Counted from the stretch's first letter, positions 16,108 through 25,094 are shown. The stretch is DNA of 64,000 bases from Parapedobacter soli (GCF_025460835.1 NZ_JAMXAY010000024.1:347-64346), one strand, 5' to 3'. Numbers and translations: made by a program. Notes: a model not told the origin generated them from the letters alone.

Positions 16108-17328
16108 ATGAACACCGCACTGTACTTCGCCAAGCGTTACCTGTTCTCCAAAAAAACCGTCAATGCCGTCAACATCATCTCAGGCATCAGTGTAGTGGGC
16201 GTATTGGTAAGCAGTGCTTCACTCATCATCATCCTGTCGTTTTACAACGGGTTGGAAAAGTTGATTTTCTCCATGTACAGTGCATTCACGCCGGAGCTCC
16301 GGATCGAGCCCGTCATGGGTAAGGGATTTGTGGCCGATTCGGCACTCATCCAGCGGTTGAAAACCCTTACCGATGTGAGCAGCTACCGCGAGGTGCTGCA
16401 GGAGCGCGTACTGTTACGCTATGGCGACGCACAATACATTGCTACCGTCAAGGGGATAACGACGGAGGGCACGGCGCCACAACACATGGATACGCTGCTG
16501 CAGGGCGGGCATTTCACGTTGCACCATGGCGACGAGGACTATGCTGTGATGGGCGCGCGGGTACAGGGCATGCTAGGGGTTGCACTGGGCGACGAGTCGC
16601 GCCACATCGAAGTGTTTTCTCCACGCAAGGGGGCACGGGTCGGCATCAATCCGGCCGATGAATTCAACATGCGGACCATCCGGCCCGGGGGGGTGCTTCA
16701 GTACAACCCTGAGTTCGACGACCTCCTCATCGTACCCATGGCCTTCGCGCGGGAGGTCGTGGGCGAGTATTCACAGATATCCGCCATGGAAATCAACGTC
16801 GTGCCCGGCCGCGATATCCCTGCCGTGCAGCGGGAGCTTTCTGCGGCGCTGGGCGATAATTACGTCGTAAAAAACCGCGAACAGCAGAACCCCACATTAT
16901 ACAAGATCGTCCGCACCGAAAAATGGGCCGTTTTCATCATCATCGCTTTTACGGGCATCATCGCGCTCTTCAACATCGTGGGCTCGTTGACGATGCTGGT
17001 TATCGATAAAAAGAAAGACATCTCGGTATTGATGGGTTTAGGTGCAAACGATTCGCTCATCCGGCGCATCTTTTTCTACGAGGGCCTGCTCATCTCGCTT
17101 ATCGGCTGCCTAGCCGGGTTGGTGCTGGGCTTTCTTTTCTGTGTGTCGCAGCAGGCTCTCGGCTGGATCCGGTTTGGCGAAGGGGAGAATCTGGTTACCG
17201 ATGTCTATCCCGTGGATATCAGGTTTAGCGACTTCCTGCTGGTTTTCCTTACGGTGTTTGCCATATCGGCATTGATCTCGGTGGTTTCATCACGCCTCAG
17301 CGTAAAGCAGACGGTGCGATTGTCGTGA
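16108..17328 (+). CDS. LolC/LolE-type ABC transporter permease
   Basis: A 406-residue inner membrane protein with one N-terminal helix (about 20-50), a large periplasmic domain (50-270) and three C-terminal helices (KWAVFIIIAFTGIIALFNIVG, GLLISLIGCLAGLVLGFLF and FLLVFLTVFAISALISVVS). This is the MacB/FtsX fold of LolC/E, which extract lipoproteins from the inner membrane for transfer to the outer membrane. No ATPase gene is adjacent. The lipoprotein release role is inferred from family membership. Confidence 0.88.
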   Translation: MNTALYFAKRYLFSKKTVNAVNIISGISVVGVLVSSASLIIILSFYNGLEKLIFSMYSAFTPELRIEPVMGKGFVADSALIQRLKTLTDVSSYREVLQERVLLRYGDAQYIATVKGITTEGTAPQHMDTLLQGGHFTLHHGDEDYAVMGARVQGMLGVALGDESRHIEVFSPRKGARVGINPADEFNMRTIRPGGVLQYNPEFDDLLIVPMAFAREVVGEYSQISAMEINVVPGRDIPAVQRELSAALGDNYVVKNREQQNPTLYKIVRTEKWAVFIIIAFTGIIALFNIVGSLTMLVIDKKKDISVLMGLGANDSLIRRIFFYEGLLISLIGCLAGLVLGFLFCVSQQALGWIRFGEGENLVTDVYPVDIRFSDFLLVFLTVFAISALISVVSSRLSVKQTVRLS

Positions 17329-17388
17329 AGCATAAAAGGTTTTAACTGCTATCAAAGAGGCTTATTCCTTCTTCGATACCTACCTGAG

Positions 17389-18033
17389 CTACCTATTCCG
17401 TTCCCTGCTCTTATTCCCTTCCGTAATCTGTCTAATGAGATTACCCCAGGCAAAGGGGCTCAGCAACGGGTTGGCCATCCGCTGGTTCACTGCTCTGTTG
17501 GTCAGGCCGATGTGGTTCTGCGTGGCGCTGAAACTTTGGATCTCCTCGGCGCTGCGGGGCGTAACTGCAGCCAAAGCCGCAAGCGACTCGGGTGAAAGGT
17601 TCTTTTTCGCTACGACAATGTCGTCATCGGCGATTTCGAGCGACATAAACGCCATATTGAATTCGTCGATACTAGCCCATGGATATGGAGTCACCATGGG
17701 CAACTCCTTAATCTCGGCCGTCATATTCACCATTGCCGTGTATTTATCTCCGGGCACCTTGGGGATGATAACACGTTCGGAAAGGTAGCCCACTGAAGTG
17801 AATAGGATGGTATCGCCCTCATGCGCCACAAATGAAAAATAGCCCTGGTGGTTAGCGTTAACCGTATAGTTTTGATAGGATAGGTTAATAACCGACACGT
17901 AGGGCACAACAATATTCGTATCGGCATTGTGGATAACCCCGCTGAACTGCACCAGCTTCTTCTGCTGGGCAAACGACACCCACACTGTACTCAGGGTAAA
18001 CAAAACAACCAGTATATTGCGGATTATTCCCAT
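17389..18033 (-). CDS. Secreted protein with carboxypeptidase-like regulatory domain
   Basis: A 214-residue protein with a signal peptide (ending VSFAQ) and a beta-sandwich of the CarboxypepD-regulatory type at about residues 28-110 (FSGVIHNADTNIVVPYVSV, GYFSFVAHEGDTILFTSVGY). The C-terminal half is charged, without recognised domain. Such proteins are common in the Bacteroidota periplasm or outer membrane; the function is unknown. It stands alone, leftward, after the converging permease gene. Confidence 0.8.
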   Translation of the reverse strand: MGIIRNILVVLFTLSTVWVSFAQQKKLVQFSGVIHNADTNIVVPYVSVINLSYQNYTVNANHQGYFSFVAHEGDTILFTSVGYLSERVIIPKVPGDKYTAMVNMTAEIKELPMVTPYPWASIDEFNMAFMSLEIADDDIVVAKKNLSPESLAALAAVTPRSAEEIQSFSATQNHIGLTNRAVNQRMANPLLSPFAWGNLIRQITEGNKSRERNR

Positions 18034-18101
18034 AACTACGCCACAAAGCTACGTATTCGTAAGCTCGCGCTCCGTTAAATAATGTTAAATCCCCAAAAAG
18101 G

Positions 18102-18386
18102 CTAACCGCCCATCCGAGGGATAGGCATCGTGGCGTTCGGATCGTCCATGTCGGTAATGTTGATGGCTTCCACAGCGGTAACCTCCGGAACAGCCTTCTT
18201 GATAGCCTGTTCCAAGCCCGCCTTGAATGTCATGATGCTCATAGCACATGAAGCACAGGATCCCAGGAGCTTTAGTTTCACCACATTCTGTTCCGTGATC
18301 TCATCGATGCTCACATTGCCCCCATCCGTTTCGAGATACGGCCGGAGGGAATCCAAAGCCTGTTCTACTCTTTCCCGTATTTCCAT
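18102..18386 (-). CDS. NifU-like iron-sulfur scaffold protein
   Basis: A 94-residue protein matching the NifU C-terminal domain, with the cluster-binding pair in GSCASCAMS and the surrounding LETDGGNVSIDEI and KLKLLG. Such proteins hold and pass on Fe-S clusters. The ATG at 18386 (MEIRERVEQ) is preferred over the frame opening at 18434, whose extra residues read through a promoter-like TATCTTTA. Short length is normal for stand-alone NfuA/NifU-C proteins lacking the N-terminal domain. Confidence 0.88.
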   Translation of the reverse strand: MEIRERVEQALDSLRPYLETDGGNVSIDEITEQNVVKLKLLGSCASCAMSIMTFKAGLEQAIKKAVPEVTAVEAINITDMDDPNATMPIPRMGG

Positions 18387-18519
18387 AACCTCTGTGATTA
18401 TTACAAGGTTGTAAAGATACGGATATTTTCCCAATAATGTATATCGGATCCATCTGTTAAACTCTGTTAAACTGTTTGGCAGTACACTGGTTTCACCTTA
18501 TTTTGGCCTAAAAATTTAA

Positions 18520-18550
18520 TTGACAGGTGTTTTAAATTCACGTATCTTTG
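18520..18550 (+). promoter_or_regulatory. bamD promoter, TTG-N20-TATCTTTG
   Basis: A -33 TTG at 18520-18522 and an exact -7 box TATCTTTG at 18543-18550, 20 bases apart, is a full match to the Bacteroidota promoter. The ATG of bamD is only four bases after the -7 box, so the mRNA is probably leaderless. Confidence 0.75.
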
Positions 18551-18554
18551 CAGG

Positions 18555-19448
18555 ATGTTTATAAACAGGCGAATAACGGTATGGATTGCCGTGGGGTTTT
18601 TGGTGATAACGGCAGCGGGGTGTAAGAGTAAATTCGAGAAACTACGTGCTAGCAACAACATCGCCCAGAAATACCAAGAGGCGCTGAAATATTACCATAA
18701 TAAAAAATACAGTAAAGCACTTATTCTTTTCGACGACTTAGCACAAAAGTACCGCGGCCAAGCCGAAGCGGAGGATTTGTATTATTACGCCGCGTATACG
18801 AATTATTACCTGCGCGATTATACGTCAGCACGTTTCCATTTCAAGCAATTCACAGATACATATCCAAATAGCGCCCGTGCCGAGGAATGCCGTTATATGG
18901 GGGCTTACTGTTATTACTTGGAATCGCCTAAGGTCGGGCTCGACCAGGAGTACACCTATCGGGCCATTGAAGCCCTCCAGCTGTTTATCAACCTCTACCC
19001 GGATGGCGAACGGGCACAGGAAGCCGCCGGCCTCATTGATGACTTACGCGACAAACTGGAAACCAAGGCTTTCAATAATGCAAAGCTTTACCTCGATATG
19101 GGCCTGCAAGACGACTACCGCGCAGCAGTGATTGCCTTCGATAATGTCCTGATCGAGTTTCCGGACACCAAATATGCTGAAGAGATGGAGTTTCTTAGCA
19201 TCAAAGCCCAATATCTGTACGCTGGGCAGAGCCACCCCTCGCGGCAGGAAGAACGTTACGGAAAAGCACTGGATCTATACGCCAACTTCGTTGCAGACTA
19301 TCCGGACAGCAGGTTCCGCAAAGAAGCCGACCAACTCAAAGAAGACGCTGAAAAAGGAGTGGCACAGGCCCAGAAATATACTGCGCAGATTGCCGCAGCA
19401 ATAGCCGCTCCGGAAGAACAAGCAGCGGCCGAATCCACTACGAACTGA
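18555..19448 (+). CDS. bamD: Outer membrane assembly lipoprotein BamD
   Basis: A 297-residue lipoprotein, part of the BAM complex that inserts beta-barrel proteins into the outer membrane. The signal ends at the lipobox ITAAGC (Cys near 23), followed by TPR-like helical repeats with family motifs YHNKKYSKALILFDDL, DYTSARFHFKQF and TYPNSARAEECRYM. The last 25 residues are Ala/Glu-rich and probably disordered. It leads an operon with rpoZ and coaBC, an order conserved across this phylum. Confidence 0.93.
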   Translation: MFINRRITVWIAVGFLVITAAGCKSKFEKLRASNNIAQKYQEALKYYHNKKYSKALILFDDLAQKYRGQAEAEDLYYYAAYTNYYLRDYTSARFHFKQFTDTYPNSARAEECRYMGAYCYYLESPKVGLDQEYTYRAIEALQLFINLYPDGERAQEAAGLIDDLRDKLETKAFNNAKLYLDMGLQDDYRAAVIAFDNVLIEFPDTKYAEEMEFLSIKAQYLYAGQSHPSRQEERYGKALDLYANFVADYPDSRFRKEADQLKEDAEKGVAQAQKYTAQIAAAIAAPEEQAAAESTTN

Positions 19449-19468
19449 ATGAATTAATTTCAAAAGAT

Positions 19469-19804
19469 ATGAGCACTCAAATTAGTACCCCCATCCCAAA
19501 CACAACAGTAACTCGTGACCTGAGGGAACTCGACAAAAAGACAGACAACATCTACGAGTCTATCGTCATCATCGGCAAACGCGCCAACCAGATCGCTGTC
19601 GATGTGAAGGAAGAACTGAACGGTAAGCTGGCCGAGTTCGCAACAACCAACGACAATTTGGAAGAGGTGTTTGAAAACAGGGAACAAATCGAGATTTCCA
19701 AACACTACGAACGCATGCCCAAGCCAACCTTGGTTGCTATCGATGAGTTCCTGAACGATAAGATATACTTCAGAAACCCCGCGAACGAAGACGAGAACGA
19801 GTAA
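19469..19804 (+). CDS. rpoZ: RNA polymerase omega subunit (RpoZ/Rpb6 type)
   Basis: A 111-residue protein with the omega/Rpb6 core: TDNIYESIVIIGKRANQIAVDVKEEL, here longer than proteobacterial omega at both ends as in other Bacteroidota. It helps assemble the beta-prime subunit. The position between bamD and coaBC is the expected one. The gap to coaBC is three bases. Confidence 0.88.
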   Translation: MSTQISTPIPNTTVTRDLRELDKKTDNIYESIVIIGKRANQIAVDVKEELNGKLAEFATTNDNLEEVFENREQIEISKHYERMPKPTLVAIDEFLNDKIYFRNPANEDENE

Positions 19805-19807
19805 GCT

Positions 19808-21016
19808 GTGGCTATCCGGGGAAAGCAAGTCCTGCTTGGTGTATGCGGTAGTATCGCCGCATACAAATCTGCCCACCTGACGCGCCTATTGGTCAAAGCA
19901 GGAGCCGAAGTACAGGTGGTGATGACCCCCGATGCGACAAATTTTATCGCGCCACTCACGTTGGCTACCCTTTCTGGCAAGCCGGTCTTGGTCGATTATT
20001 TCGACCCGGCCTCCGGGGAATGGAATAACCATGTCCATCTCGCTTTGGCTGCAGACGCGGTAGTGGTGGCGCCAGCAAGCGCCAATACCCTCGCCAAGTT
20101 TGCCCAGGGCCTATGCGACAACTTGCTTTGCGCTATATATCTGTCGGCCAAATCACCCGTTTTCGTTGCCCCTGCGATGGACCTTGATATGTGGCAGCAT
20201 GGCGCCACCCAGGCCAATATGGCCCGTCTCAAGTCTTTCGGCAACCATATCATCCCTCCGAATGACGGCCCCCTGGCCAGTGGATTGTCCGGAACCGGGC
20301 GCCTTGCTGAGCCCGAGCAGATCGTCGGTGCCCTAGTGGTACATTTCTCCGATCCAAAGCCCCTGGCTGGCAAGAGAGCGCTGGTCACCGCTGGGCCGAC
20401 CCACGAAGCGATCGACCCGGTGCGGTACATCAGCAATCACTCAAGTGGCAAAATGGGTTATGCCATCGCCACTGAGCTGGCTTCGTTGGGTGCCGATGTC
20501 GTCCTGGTGAGTGGGCCCACCAATTTGCCGGTACCTGACGGTACAAAAATAGTTCCTGTTACCACCGCTGCCGAAATGCTCAATGCGTGTTTGACTGAAT
20601 TCGACAAGGCAGACATCACCGTAATGAGTGCGGCCGTCGCTGATTTCACGTCCAAATCCGTAGCTGACCGGAAAATCAAAAAAGGTAACGAGGAGCATCA
20701 ATTTGCCATCGAGCTGGTAAAAACCACCGATATATTAGCCGTATTGGGGGAACGGAAGAGCAAACGACAGATACTCATAGGCTTTGCATTGGAAACGGAC
20801 GACGGTCTCGCCAGTGCTAAAGAAAAACTCCGTCGGAAGAATCTCGATTTCATCGTGTTAAACTCCATGCAGGACGAAGGCGCAGGTTTCGCCGGCGACA
20901 GCAACAAAATCACCATTATCGACCGGAATCATGTTGCCGAGGAGTTCGACCTGAAACCTAAGTCTGAGGTAGCTGCCGACATCTGTACACGTATCATTTC
21001 ACTGATTAGTCGCTAA
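19808..21016 (+). CDS. coaBC: Bifunctional phosphopantothenoylcysteine decarboxylase / phosphopantothenate-cysteine ligase
   Basis: A 402-residue fusion enzyme for two steps of coenzyme A synthesis. The N-terminal flavoprotein decarboxylase (GVCGSIAAYKSAHLTRLL, then PASANTLAKFAQGLCDNLL and APAMDLDMW) covers about 1-185; the C-terminal ligase (VTAGPTHEAIDPVRYISNHSSG, GFALETDDG) covers the rest. The start is GTG at 19808, four bases after the rpoZ stop. The 3' end overlaps the convergent LacI gene by 11 bases. Confidence 0.95.
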   Translation: MAIRGKQVLLGVCGSIAAYKSAHLTRLLVKAGAEVQVVMTPDATNFIAPLTLATLSGKPVLVDYFDPASGEWNNHVHLALAADAVVVAPASANTLAKFAQGLCDNLLCAIYLSAKSPVFVAPAMDLDMWQHGATQANMARLKSFGNHIIPPNDGPLASGLSGTGRLAEPEQIVGALVVHFSDPKPLAGKRALVTAGPTHEAIDPVRYISNHSSGKMGYAIATELASLGADVVLVSGPTNLPVPDGTKIVPVTTAAEMLNACLTEFDKADITVMSAAVADFTSKSVADRKIKKGNEEHQFAIELVKTTDILAVLGERKSKRQILIGFALETDDGLASAKEKLRRKNLDFIVLNSMQDEGAGFAGDSNKITIIDRNHVAEEFDLKPKSEVAADICTRIISLISR

Positions 21017-22034
21017 ACCGACTCGACTCCCGAACATCCAACCGTACTGGGAGCATAATAGTCTCATAATCGTCCGGCTCCTTCCCTCCAAGTAAGCGAA
21101 CAAGCATTTCCGCAGCTTTACTGCCGATTTCGAAAGCAGGTTGGTAAACCGTGGAAAGCGGCGGTGTGAGCATATCCGCAAACTCCGTATTGCTGAAACC
21201 AATAAGGGCAATGTCCGCCGGGATCTGGAGGCCCAATTCATGAATAGCGCTAAGGCTTAAGGTAGATAACTGGTCTGTAGTGGTAAACAGGGCCTCTGGC
21301 TTATCGTGAAAACTGAAAAGGGCCTTAATGTTTTCGTTTACACTCTTTTTCAACATCTCCCGATCCGACGGAGTACATATCCGTACATATTCTTCCCGAA
21401 CGCCTATACCGTTAGCCACCAGTGCATCGCGGTAACCGCTGCCCCGTTGGTCTGCGAAATAAACACCCGGGCCGATGTTGAGCATGGCTATACGGCGAAA
21501 GCCACTATCAATTAGGTGTTGGGTAGCCAGAAATGCACCGTCGCGGTTGTCTATACCCACCTGGAAAATATCGGGCCGGTCATTGATTCGATCGAAAAGT
21601 ACCACGGGCATCCCGCCAGCCAATTCGTCGATATGTCCCATATCCACCGTCTCCGCAGAAGGCGAAATCAAGATGCCATCCACGCCACGGGCCTCAAGCT
21701 GTTTAAGGCAGGCCCGCTCTTGGAGCAACGACTCCTTACTCTGCATAATAATGATATCGTATCCCGCGGCTGTACAGATACCATCTATGCCGTCAAGCAT
21801 CCGTGATACGAAACTGTTGTCAATAGAACAAACAACTACACCGATGGAGCCGCTCTTGCCATCCTTGAGGCTTTGGGCCATCCGGTTTGGTAAATAGTGG
21901 TTCGCCCGCGCGAAATCGGCTACGCGCTTTTTAGTGGCGTCGCTGATTTCATAGCTGTCGCGCAATGCCTTGGATACCGTAGATACGGAGAGGCCCAACG
22001 CCTTGGCAATATCACGTAATGTTATATTGGGCAT
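21006..22034 (-). CDS. LacI-family transcriptional regulator
   Basis: A 342-residue repressor with the N-terminal helix-turn-helix (ITLRDIAKALGLSVSTVSKALRD) and hinge, then a periplasmic-binding-protein-like ligand domain (IGVVVCSIDN, GVDGILISPSAE, VVLFDRIND, DIALIGFSNTE). The second helix SVSTVSKAL is the typical operator-reading helix. The inducer is unknown. No catabolic gene is adjacent; the LacI-type operator in front of kduI, 11 kb away, is a possible target. The gene ends inside the last codons of coaBC, and has its own -7 box at 22052-22059. Confidence 0.92.
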   Translation of the reverse strand: MPNITLRDIAKALGLSVSTVSKALRDSYEISDATKKRVADFARANHYLPNRMAQSLKDGKSGSIGVVVCSIDNSFVSRMLDGIDGICTAAGYDIIIMQSKESLLQERACLKQLEARGVDGILISPSAETVDMGHIDELAGGMPVVLFDRINDRPDIFQVGIDNRDGAFLATQHLIDSGFRRIAMLNIGPGVYFADQRGSGYRDALVANGIGVREEYVRICTPSDREMLKKSVNENIKALFSFHDKPEALFTTTDQLSTLSLSAIHELGLQIPADIALIGFSNTEFADMLTPPLSTVYQPAFEIGSKAAEMLVRLLGGKEPDDYETIMLPVRLDVRESSRFSD

Positions 22035-22051
22035 AATACAACTAATAAACC

Positions 22052-22059
22052 CAAAGATA
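22052..22059 (-). promoter_or_regulatory. -7 promoter box TATCTTTG for the LacI gene
   Basis: Exact TAnnTTTG on the minus strand, 17 bases before the ATG at 22034. It is divergent from the box at 22098-22105. I see no LacI-type palindrome here, only a half-site-like AAACGTT near 22093, so autoregulation is not supported. Confidence 0.55.
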
Positions 22060-22097
22060 AGTATTCCTTATATAATAGTACCATAAGCCGAAAACGT

Positions 22098-22105
22098 TAT
22101 CTTTG
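22098..22105 (+). promoter_or_regulatory. -7 promoter box TATCTTTG for the dgkA-recO unit
   Basis: Exact match to TAnnTTTG, 21 bases before the ATG at 22127. It covers a TTG at 22103 that opens the reading frame, showing that TTG is not the true start. Confidence 0.6.
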
Positions 22106-22126
22106 CTGAGGTCAAGCATCTGGGTT

Positions 22127-22360
22127 ATGAACAAATATTTGCGCCGGGGAATCATTAGTACCATCGTGGGTTTGGGATTGTGTATGCTGGGTCTGTACCT
22201 TATGGCCGATGATCTTTCCTTCTACAAGTGGATATTGGTAATAGGTGTGATTTTTTTCGGGTTTGGTTTTTTGACCATGCTTTACAGCCTCATCCGGAAA
22301 ATTGAACGCCGCAGCCTACTGGATGAGCGCAAAAAACACCCGAAGGATAGCGATGAATAA
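22127..22360 (+). CDS. Small two-helix membrane protein
   Basis: A 77-residue protein with two hydrophobic helices (about 10-28, IISTIVGLGLCMLGLYLMA; and 34-55, KWILVIGVIFFGFGFLTML) and a basic/acidic tail (RKIERRSLLDERKKHPKD). No family recognised. The ATG at 22127 is used because the frame's earlier TTG lies in the promoter box. Its last eight bases overlap the start of dgkA, so the two are translationally coupled. Confidence 0.72.
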   Translation: MNKYLRRGIISTIVGLGLCMLGLYLMADDLSFYKWILVIGVIFFGFGFLTMLYSLIRKIERRSLLDERKKHPKDSDE

Positions 22361-22718
22361 ACAAAAACAGAATCCATTCCTCTGCGCATTCCAAGGAATT
22401 TCCGCCGCTTACCGTAGCGAACGGAATTTACGGATCCACACAGCTGTTGCGCTGGCCGCTGTTACACTGGGTTTTGGGTTAGACCTTGCTGGTTGGGAAT
22501 GGTGCTGGATAATGTTATGTATCGCGCTGGTTGTAGTGGTCGAGCTGATTAATACAGCGATAGAGACTGGGATAGACCTCGTGTCGCCCAACGAACACCC
22601 GCTAGCGAAAAAAGCAAAAGATGTTGCCGCCGGTGCCGTATTGGTCGCTGTGCTATTCGCAGTGATTGTCGGCGGAATTATTTTCTTCCCGAGACTTTGG
22701 ATTTTACTTGTCAGATAG
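22353..22718 (+). CDS. dgkA: Diacylglycerol kinase family protein (DgkA type)
   Basis: A 121-residue three-helix membrane kinase of the DgkA/undecaprenol kinase family. The catalytic signature VVELINTAIETGIDLVS and the following HPLAKKAKDVAAGAVLV are intact; the N-terminal part FQGISAAYRSERNLRIHTAVA is also typical. In Gram-positives the family phosphorylates undecaprenol; in Bacteroidota the lipid substrate is not certain. The ATG at 22353 overlaps the upstream stop codon (ATGAATAA), and recO follows one base after its stop. Confidence 0.9.
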   Translation: MNKQKQNPFLCAFQGISAAYRSERNLRIHTAVALAAVTLGFGLDLAGWEWCWIMLCIALVVVVELINTAIETGIDLVSPNEHPLAKKAKDVAAGAVLVAVLFAVIVGGIIFFPRLWILLVR

Positions 22719-22719
22719 G

Positions 22720-23442
22720 ATGTTGCATAAAACCCGTGGTATAGTATTGAAGTCTACCAACTATTCCGAAAGTAGTGTGGTGGTCCAGGTATTTACCGAG
22801 AAGTTCGGCCTACAATCCTATATGGTCAACGGAGCACGAAAACCAAAAGCCAAAATAGGCACCACGCTACTACAGCCTTTGCACCTACTCGAGATGGTGG
22901 TATATCACCGTGTGAACGCATCGCTGCAACGGATTTTGGAGGCACGACAGAAACCTGTTTTTCAAAGTATACCCTATGATATCTCCAAAAGTGCTGTGGC
23001 ACTTTTCCTGAACGAGGTACTGTATAAGTGCCTCCGGCAGCAATCGGCAGACGAGCCCCTATTCGATTTCATATTCAACGCAGTATCATGGTTGGACAGC
23101 ACGGCTAAGATGTCGCCCAACTTCCACCTCCTTTTCCTGCTCAAACTATCGCGTTACTTAGGGTTCCGCCCGGCTCTGCCCAAACCAGGCCAAACATATT
23201 TCGATCTGAAAGATGGCATTTTCTGCAGCCACCTGCCTGGACACCCGTTAGTCTTAAGCCAGCCTTACACCTCGCAGTTTGCAGATTTATTGGCCGTTTC
23301 GTTTGACCGACTCGATACACTACAGCTCCCTGTAGAGAACCGCCGTTTTCTGCTTGGCAATATCCTGGAGTTTTATCAGTTCCATGTGGACAACATGGGG
23401 GAAATTAAATCACACGAGGTATTGGAGGCCGTTCTCGGTTAA
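22720..23442 (+). CDS. recO: DNA repair protein RecO
   Basis: A 240-residue recombination mediator that helps load RecA in the RecFOR pathway. It starts MLHKTRGIVLKSTNYSESS with an OB-fold (to about residue 80: VVQVFTEKFGLQSYMVNGARKPK), followed by a helical C-terminal domain (HLLFLLKLSRYLGFRP). The four-Cys zinc finger of some RecO proteins is not evident. The start is the ATG at 22720, one base after the dgkA stop. Confidence 0.92.
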   Translation: MLHKTRGIVLKSTNYSESSVVVQVFTEKFGLQSYMVNGARKPKAKIGTTLLQPLHLLEMVVYHRVNASLQRILEARQKPVFQSIPYDISKSAVALFLNEVLYKCLRQQSADEPLFDFIFNAVSWLDSTAKMSPNFHLLFLLKLSRYLGFRPALPKPGQTYFDLKDGIFCSHLPGHPLVLSQPYTSQFADLLAVSFDRLDTLQLPVENRRFLLGNILEFYQFHVDNMGEIKSHEVLEAVLG

Positions 23443-23514
23443 ACTACGTTCAAACAAAAAGCCGTATCGTTTGTTTCAATACTGCATAATTTTTAACTGT
23501 CAATCGACTTACTA

Positions 23515-23745
23515 ATGTGGCAAGAACAAAACAACAAACTCTATCGCTCATTTACATTTCGTGATTTTTCGGAAGCTTTCGCTTTTATGGTACAGGTAGC
23601 ATTACTTGCCGAAAAGCAAAACCACCATCCCACATGGACCAATACATGGAATAAAGTGGAAATATGGTTATTTACACACGATGCTGGTGACATCGTAACC
23701 GATAAGGACCGGAATTTAGCGACGGCCATCGATAATTTGAGGTAA
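23515..23745 (+). CDS. phhB: Pterin-4a-carbinolamine dehydratase family protein
   Basis: A 76-residue protein with the family motif EKQNHHPTWTNTWNKV, in which the two adjacent His and the later TxDxxxA region (TDKDRNLATAID) form the active site. The enzyme dehydrates 4a-hydroxytetrahydropterin to recycle the cofactor of aromatic amino acid hydroxylases. At 76 residues it is slightly shorter than the usual 95-100. Its stop overlaps the next start codon (TAATG). Confidence 0.85.
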   Translation: MWQEQNNKLYRSFTFRDFSEAFAFMVQVALLAEKQNHHPTWTNTWNKVEIWLFTHDAGDIVTDKDRNLATAIDNLR

Positions 23746-24830
23746 TGCAAGGAGGAACTAACCCCATACAACGCTTTAATCAGGTTCTGCTCTTTATCGT
23801 CCTCTTTTTTGGTATCCTTTACTTCGCAAAACCTTTTCTTATCCCATTAGCTATCGGAGCTATGCTGGCTATGTTGCTGGTTCCACTATGCCATCGGCTT
23901 GAGCAATGGCGCGTTCCCCGGCCATTAGCAGCGGTATGTTGTGCACTTTTCGCCTTGGTGATACTTTTGGGCATCGGCTACCTATTGATTAACCAAATCG
24001 CCGTACTGGGCAAAGATATGCCTTTGATCGGGAGGAAGCTGAACGATACCCTAAATTCGGCACATGACTTCATATCCGAGCATTTCCAATTGCCCATAGA
24101 CACCCAAAAAGCGTATCTGCAAAACCAGATCGACGGTATCTCAAATCTTGCGGGTAAGTTTGTTGGGGATATTTTCCGTTCCATTTTATCTTTTCTGGTC
24201 CGCCTGCTAATCATAACGGCCTATACCATTCTGCTGCTTATTTATCGCCGTCGGTTCAAAAGCTTTATATTGGCCCTCGTAGTACATTATGGCGGCCGGA
24301 CAAACCTGGCTGAAGCCCGCGATGTCGTTGATAAAACAACCAATGTAGCCAGCTCCTATTTAGCTGGTGTATGCATTGTCGCCTCCATCTTTTCGATTGT
24401 CAATACCATCGGCCTAACCATCATCGGTATTGAAAACGCTCTTTTTTTCGGAGTGATGGTAGCCGTCATCAATATCATCCCCTACATCGGCTCTGTGGCC
24501 GGCAGTGCAATCGTAGTACTCTATACGTTGATTACACACGACTCCTTGGTTACCCCTGCGATCGTCGCCATATTTTTCATCGTGCTGCAGCAGATAGACA
24601 GTTACGTCATCACACCCAAAATAACGGGAAGCAAAATACAGTTGAATGCGCTGTTTACCATTATGGCTCTATTGCTTGGCAGTTTGGTTTGGGGCGTTGC
24701 CGGGATGATTCTGTTCGTACCGTTTCTGGGGGCAGCAAAAGTAGTGTTTGACCATGTCGAATCGTTGAAGCCCTATGGTAATCTGATAGGCAACCGGGAA
24801 ACACCGACAAAAAAAAGCCGCCCCACTTGA
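23745..24830 (+). CDS. AI-2E family membrane permease (PerM/TqsA type)
   Basis: A 361-residue inner membrane protein with two N-terminal helices, a third near 65-90, a polar segment (about 95-140), and five more helices toward the end. The family signature is in IPYIGSVAGSAIV and QIDSYVITPKITGSKIQLNAL. Family members have been proposed to export autoinducer-2, ions or unknown solutes; no substrate can be assigned here. It starts on the base that ends the pterin dehydratase stop codon. Its last codons overlap the terminator of the convergent csp gene. Confidence 0.88.
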   Translation: MQGGTNPIQRFNQVLLFIVLFFGILYFAKPFLIPLAIGAMLAMLLVPLCHRLEQWRVPRPLAAVCCALFALVILLGIGYLLINQIAVLGKDMPLIGRKLNDTLNSAHDFISEHFQLPIDTQKAYLQNQIDGISNLAGKFVGDIFRSILSFLVRLLIITAYTILLLIYRRRFKSFILALVVHYGGRTNLAEARDVVDKTTNVASSYLAGVCIVASIFSIVNTIGLTIIGIENALFFGVMVAVINIIPYIGSVAGSAIVVLYTLITHDSLVTPAIVAIFFIVLQQIDSYVITPKITGSKIQLNALFTIMALLLGSLVWGVAGMILFVPFLGAAKVVFDHVESLKPYGNLIGNRETPTKKSRPT

Positions 24831-24841
24831 AGCGGGACGGC
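24809..24841 (-). terminator. Rho-independent terminator of the cold-shock gene
   Basis: Read leftward, an eight-pair stem (GCCGTCCC with GGGGCGGC, one G-T pair) with a nine-base loop is followed by eight T. It follows the csp stop by 31 bases and lies inside the 3' end of the convergent permease gene, so it serves the minus strand only. Confidence 0.88.
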
Positions 24842-24872
24842 AAAATACAATAAATATAGTGATAGGTAACCC

Positions 24873-25064
24873 TTAGATTACCTTAACATTTACCGCATTT
24901 AGTCCTTTTCTACCTTGTTCAACTTCATAAGAGACGTTGTCGTTCTCACGAATTTTGTCGATAAGGCCAGACGAATGAACGAAGATGTCGCTCTCACCTG
25001 AGTTAGGAACGATAAAACCAAAACCCTTGGTTTCATTGAAGAATTTTACTACTCCTTCTGCCAT
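24873..25064 (-). CDS. Cold-shock domain protein (CspA family)
   Basis: A 63-residue single cold-shock domain: RNA-binding motif RNP1 is KGFGFI and RNP2 is DIFVHSS. Such proteins bind single-stranded RNA and DNA and relax mRNA structure. The stop is 31 bases before a strong terminator and the -7 box is 30 bases upstream of the start, so it is a single-gene transcript. Confidence 0.95.
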   Translation of the reverse strand: MAEGVVKFFNETKGFGFIVPNSGESDIFVHSSGLIDKIRENDNVSYEVEQGRKGLNAVNVKVI

Positions 25065-25094
25065 TGTATTGAAAAATTAAAAAATATTAAAAAT

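Noticed and set aside
22103-22126. TTG start for the small membrane protein before dgkA
   Set aside because: The TTG is part of the -7 box TATCTTTG; the ATG at 22127 is the likely start.
24873-25064. Cold-inducible long leader for the csp gene
   Set aside because: The -7 box leaves a leader of only about 25-30 bases, too short for a CspA-type thermosensor.
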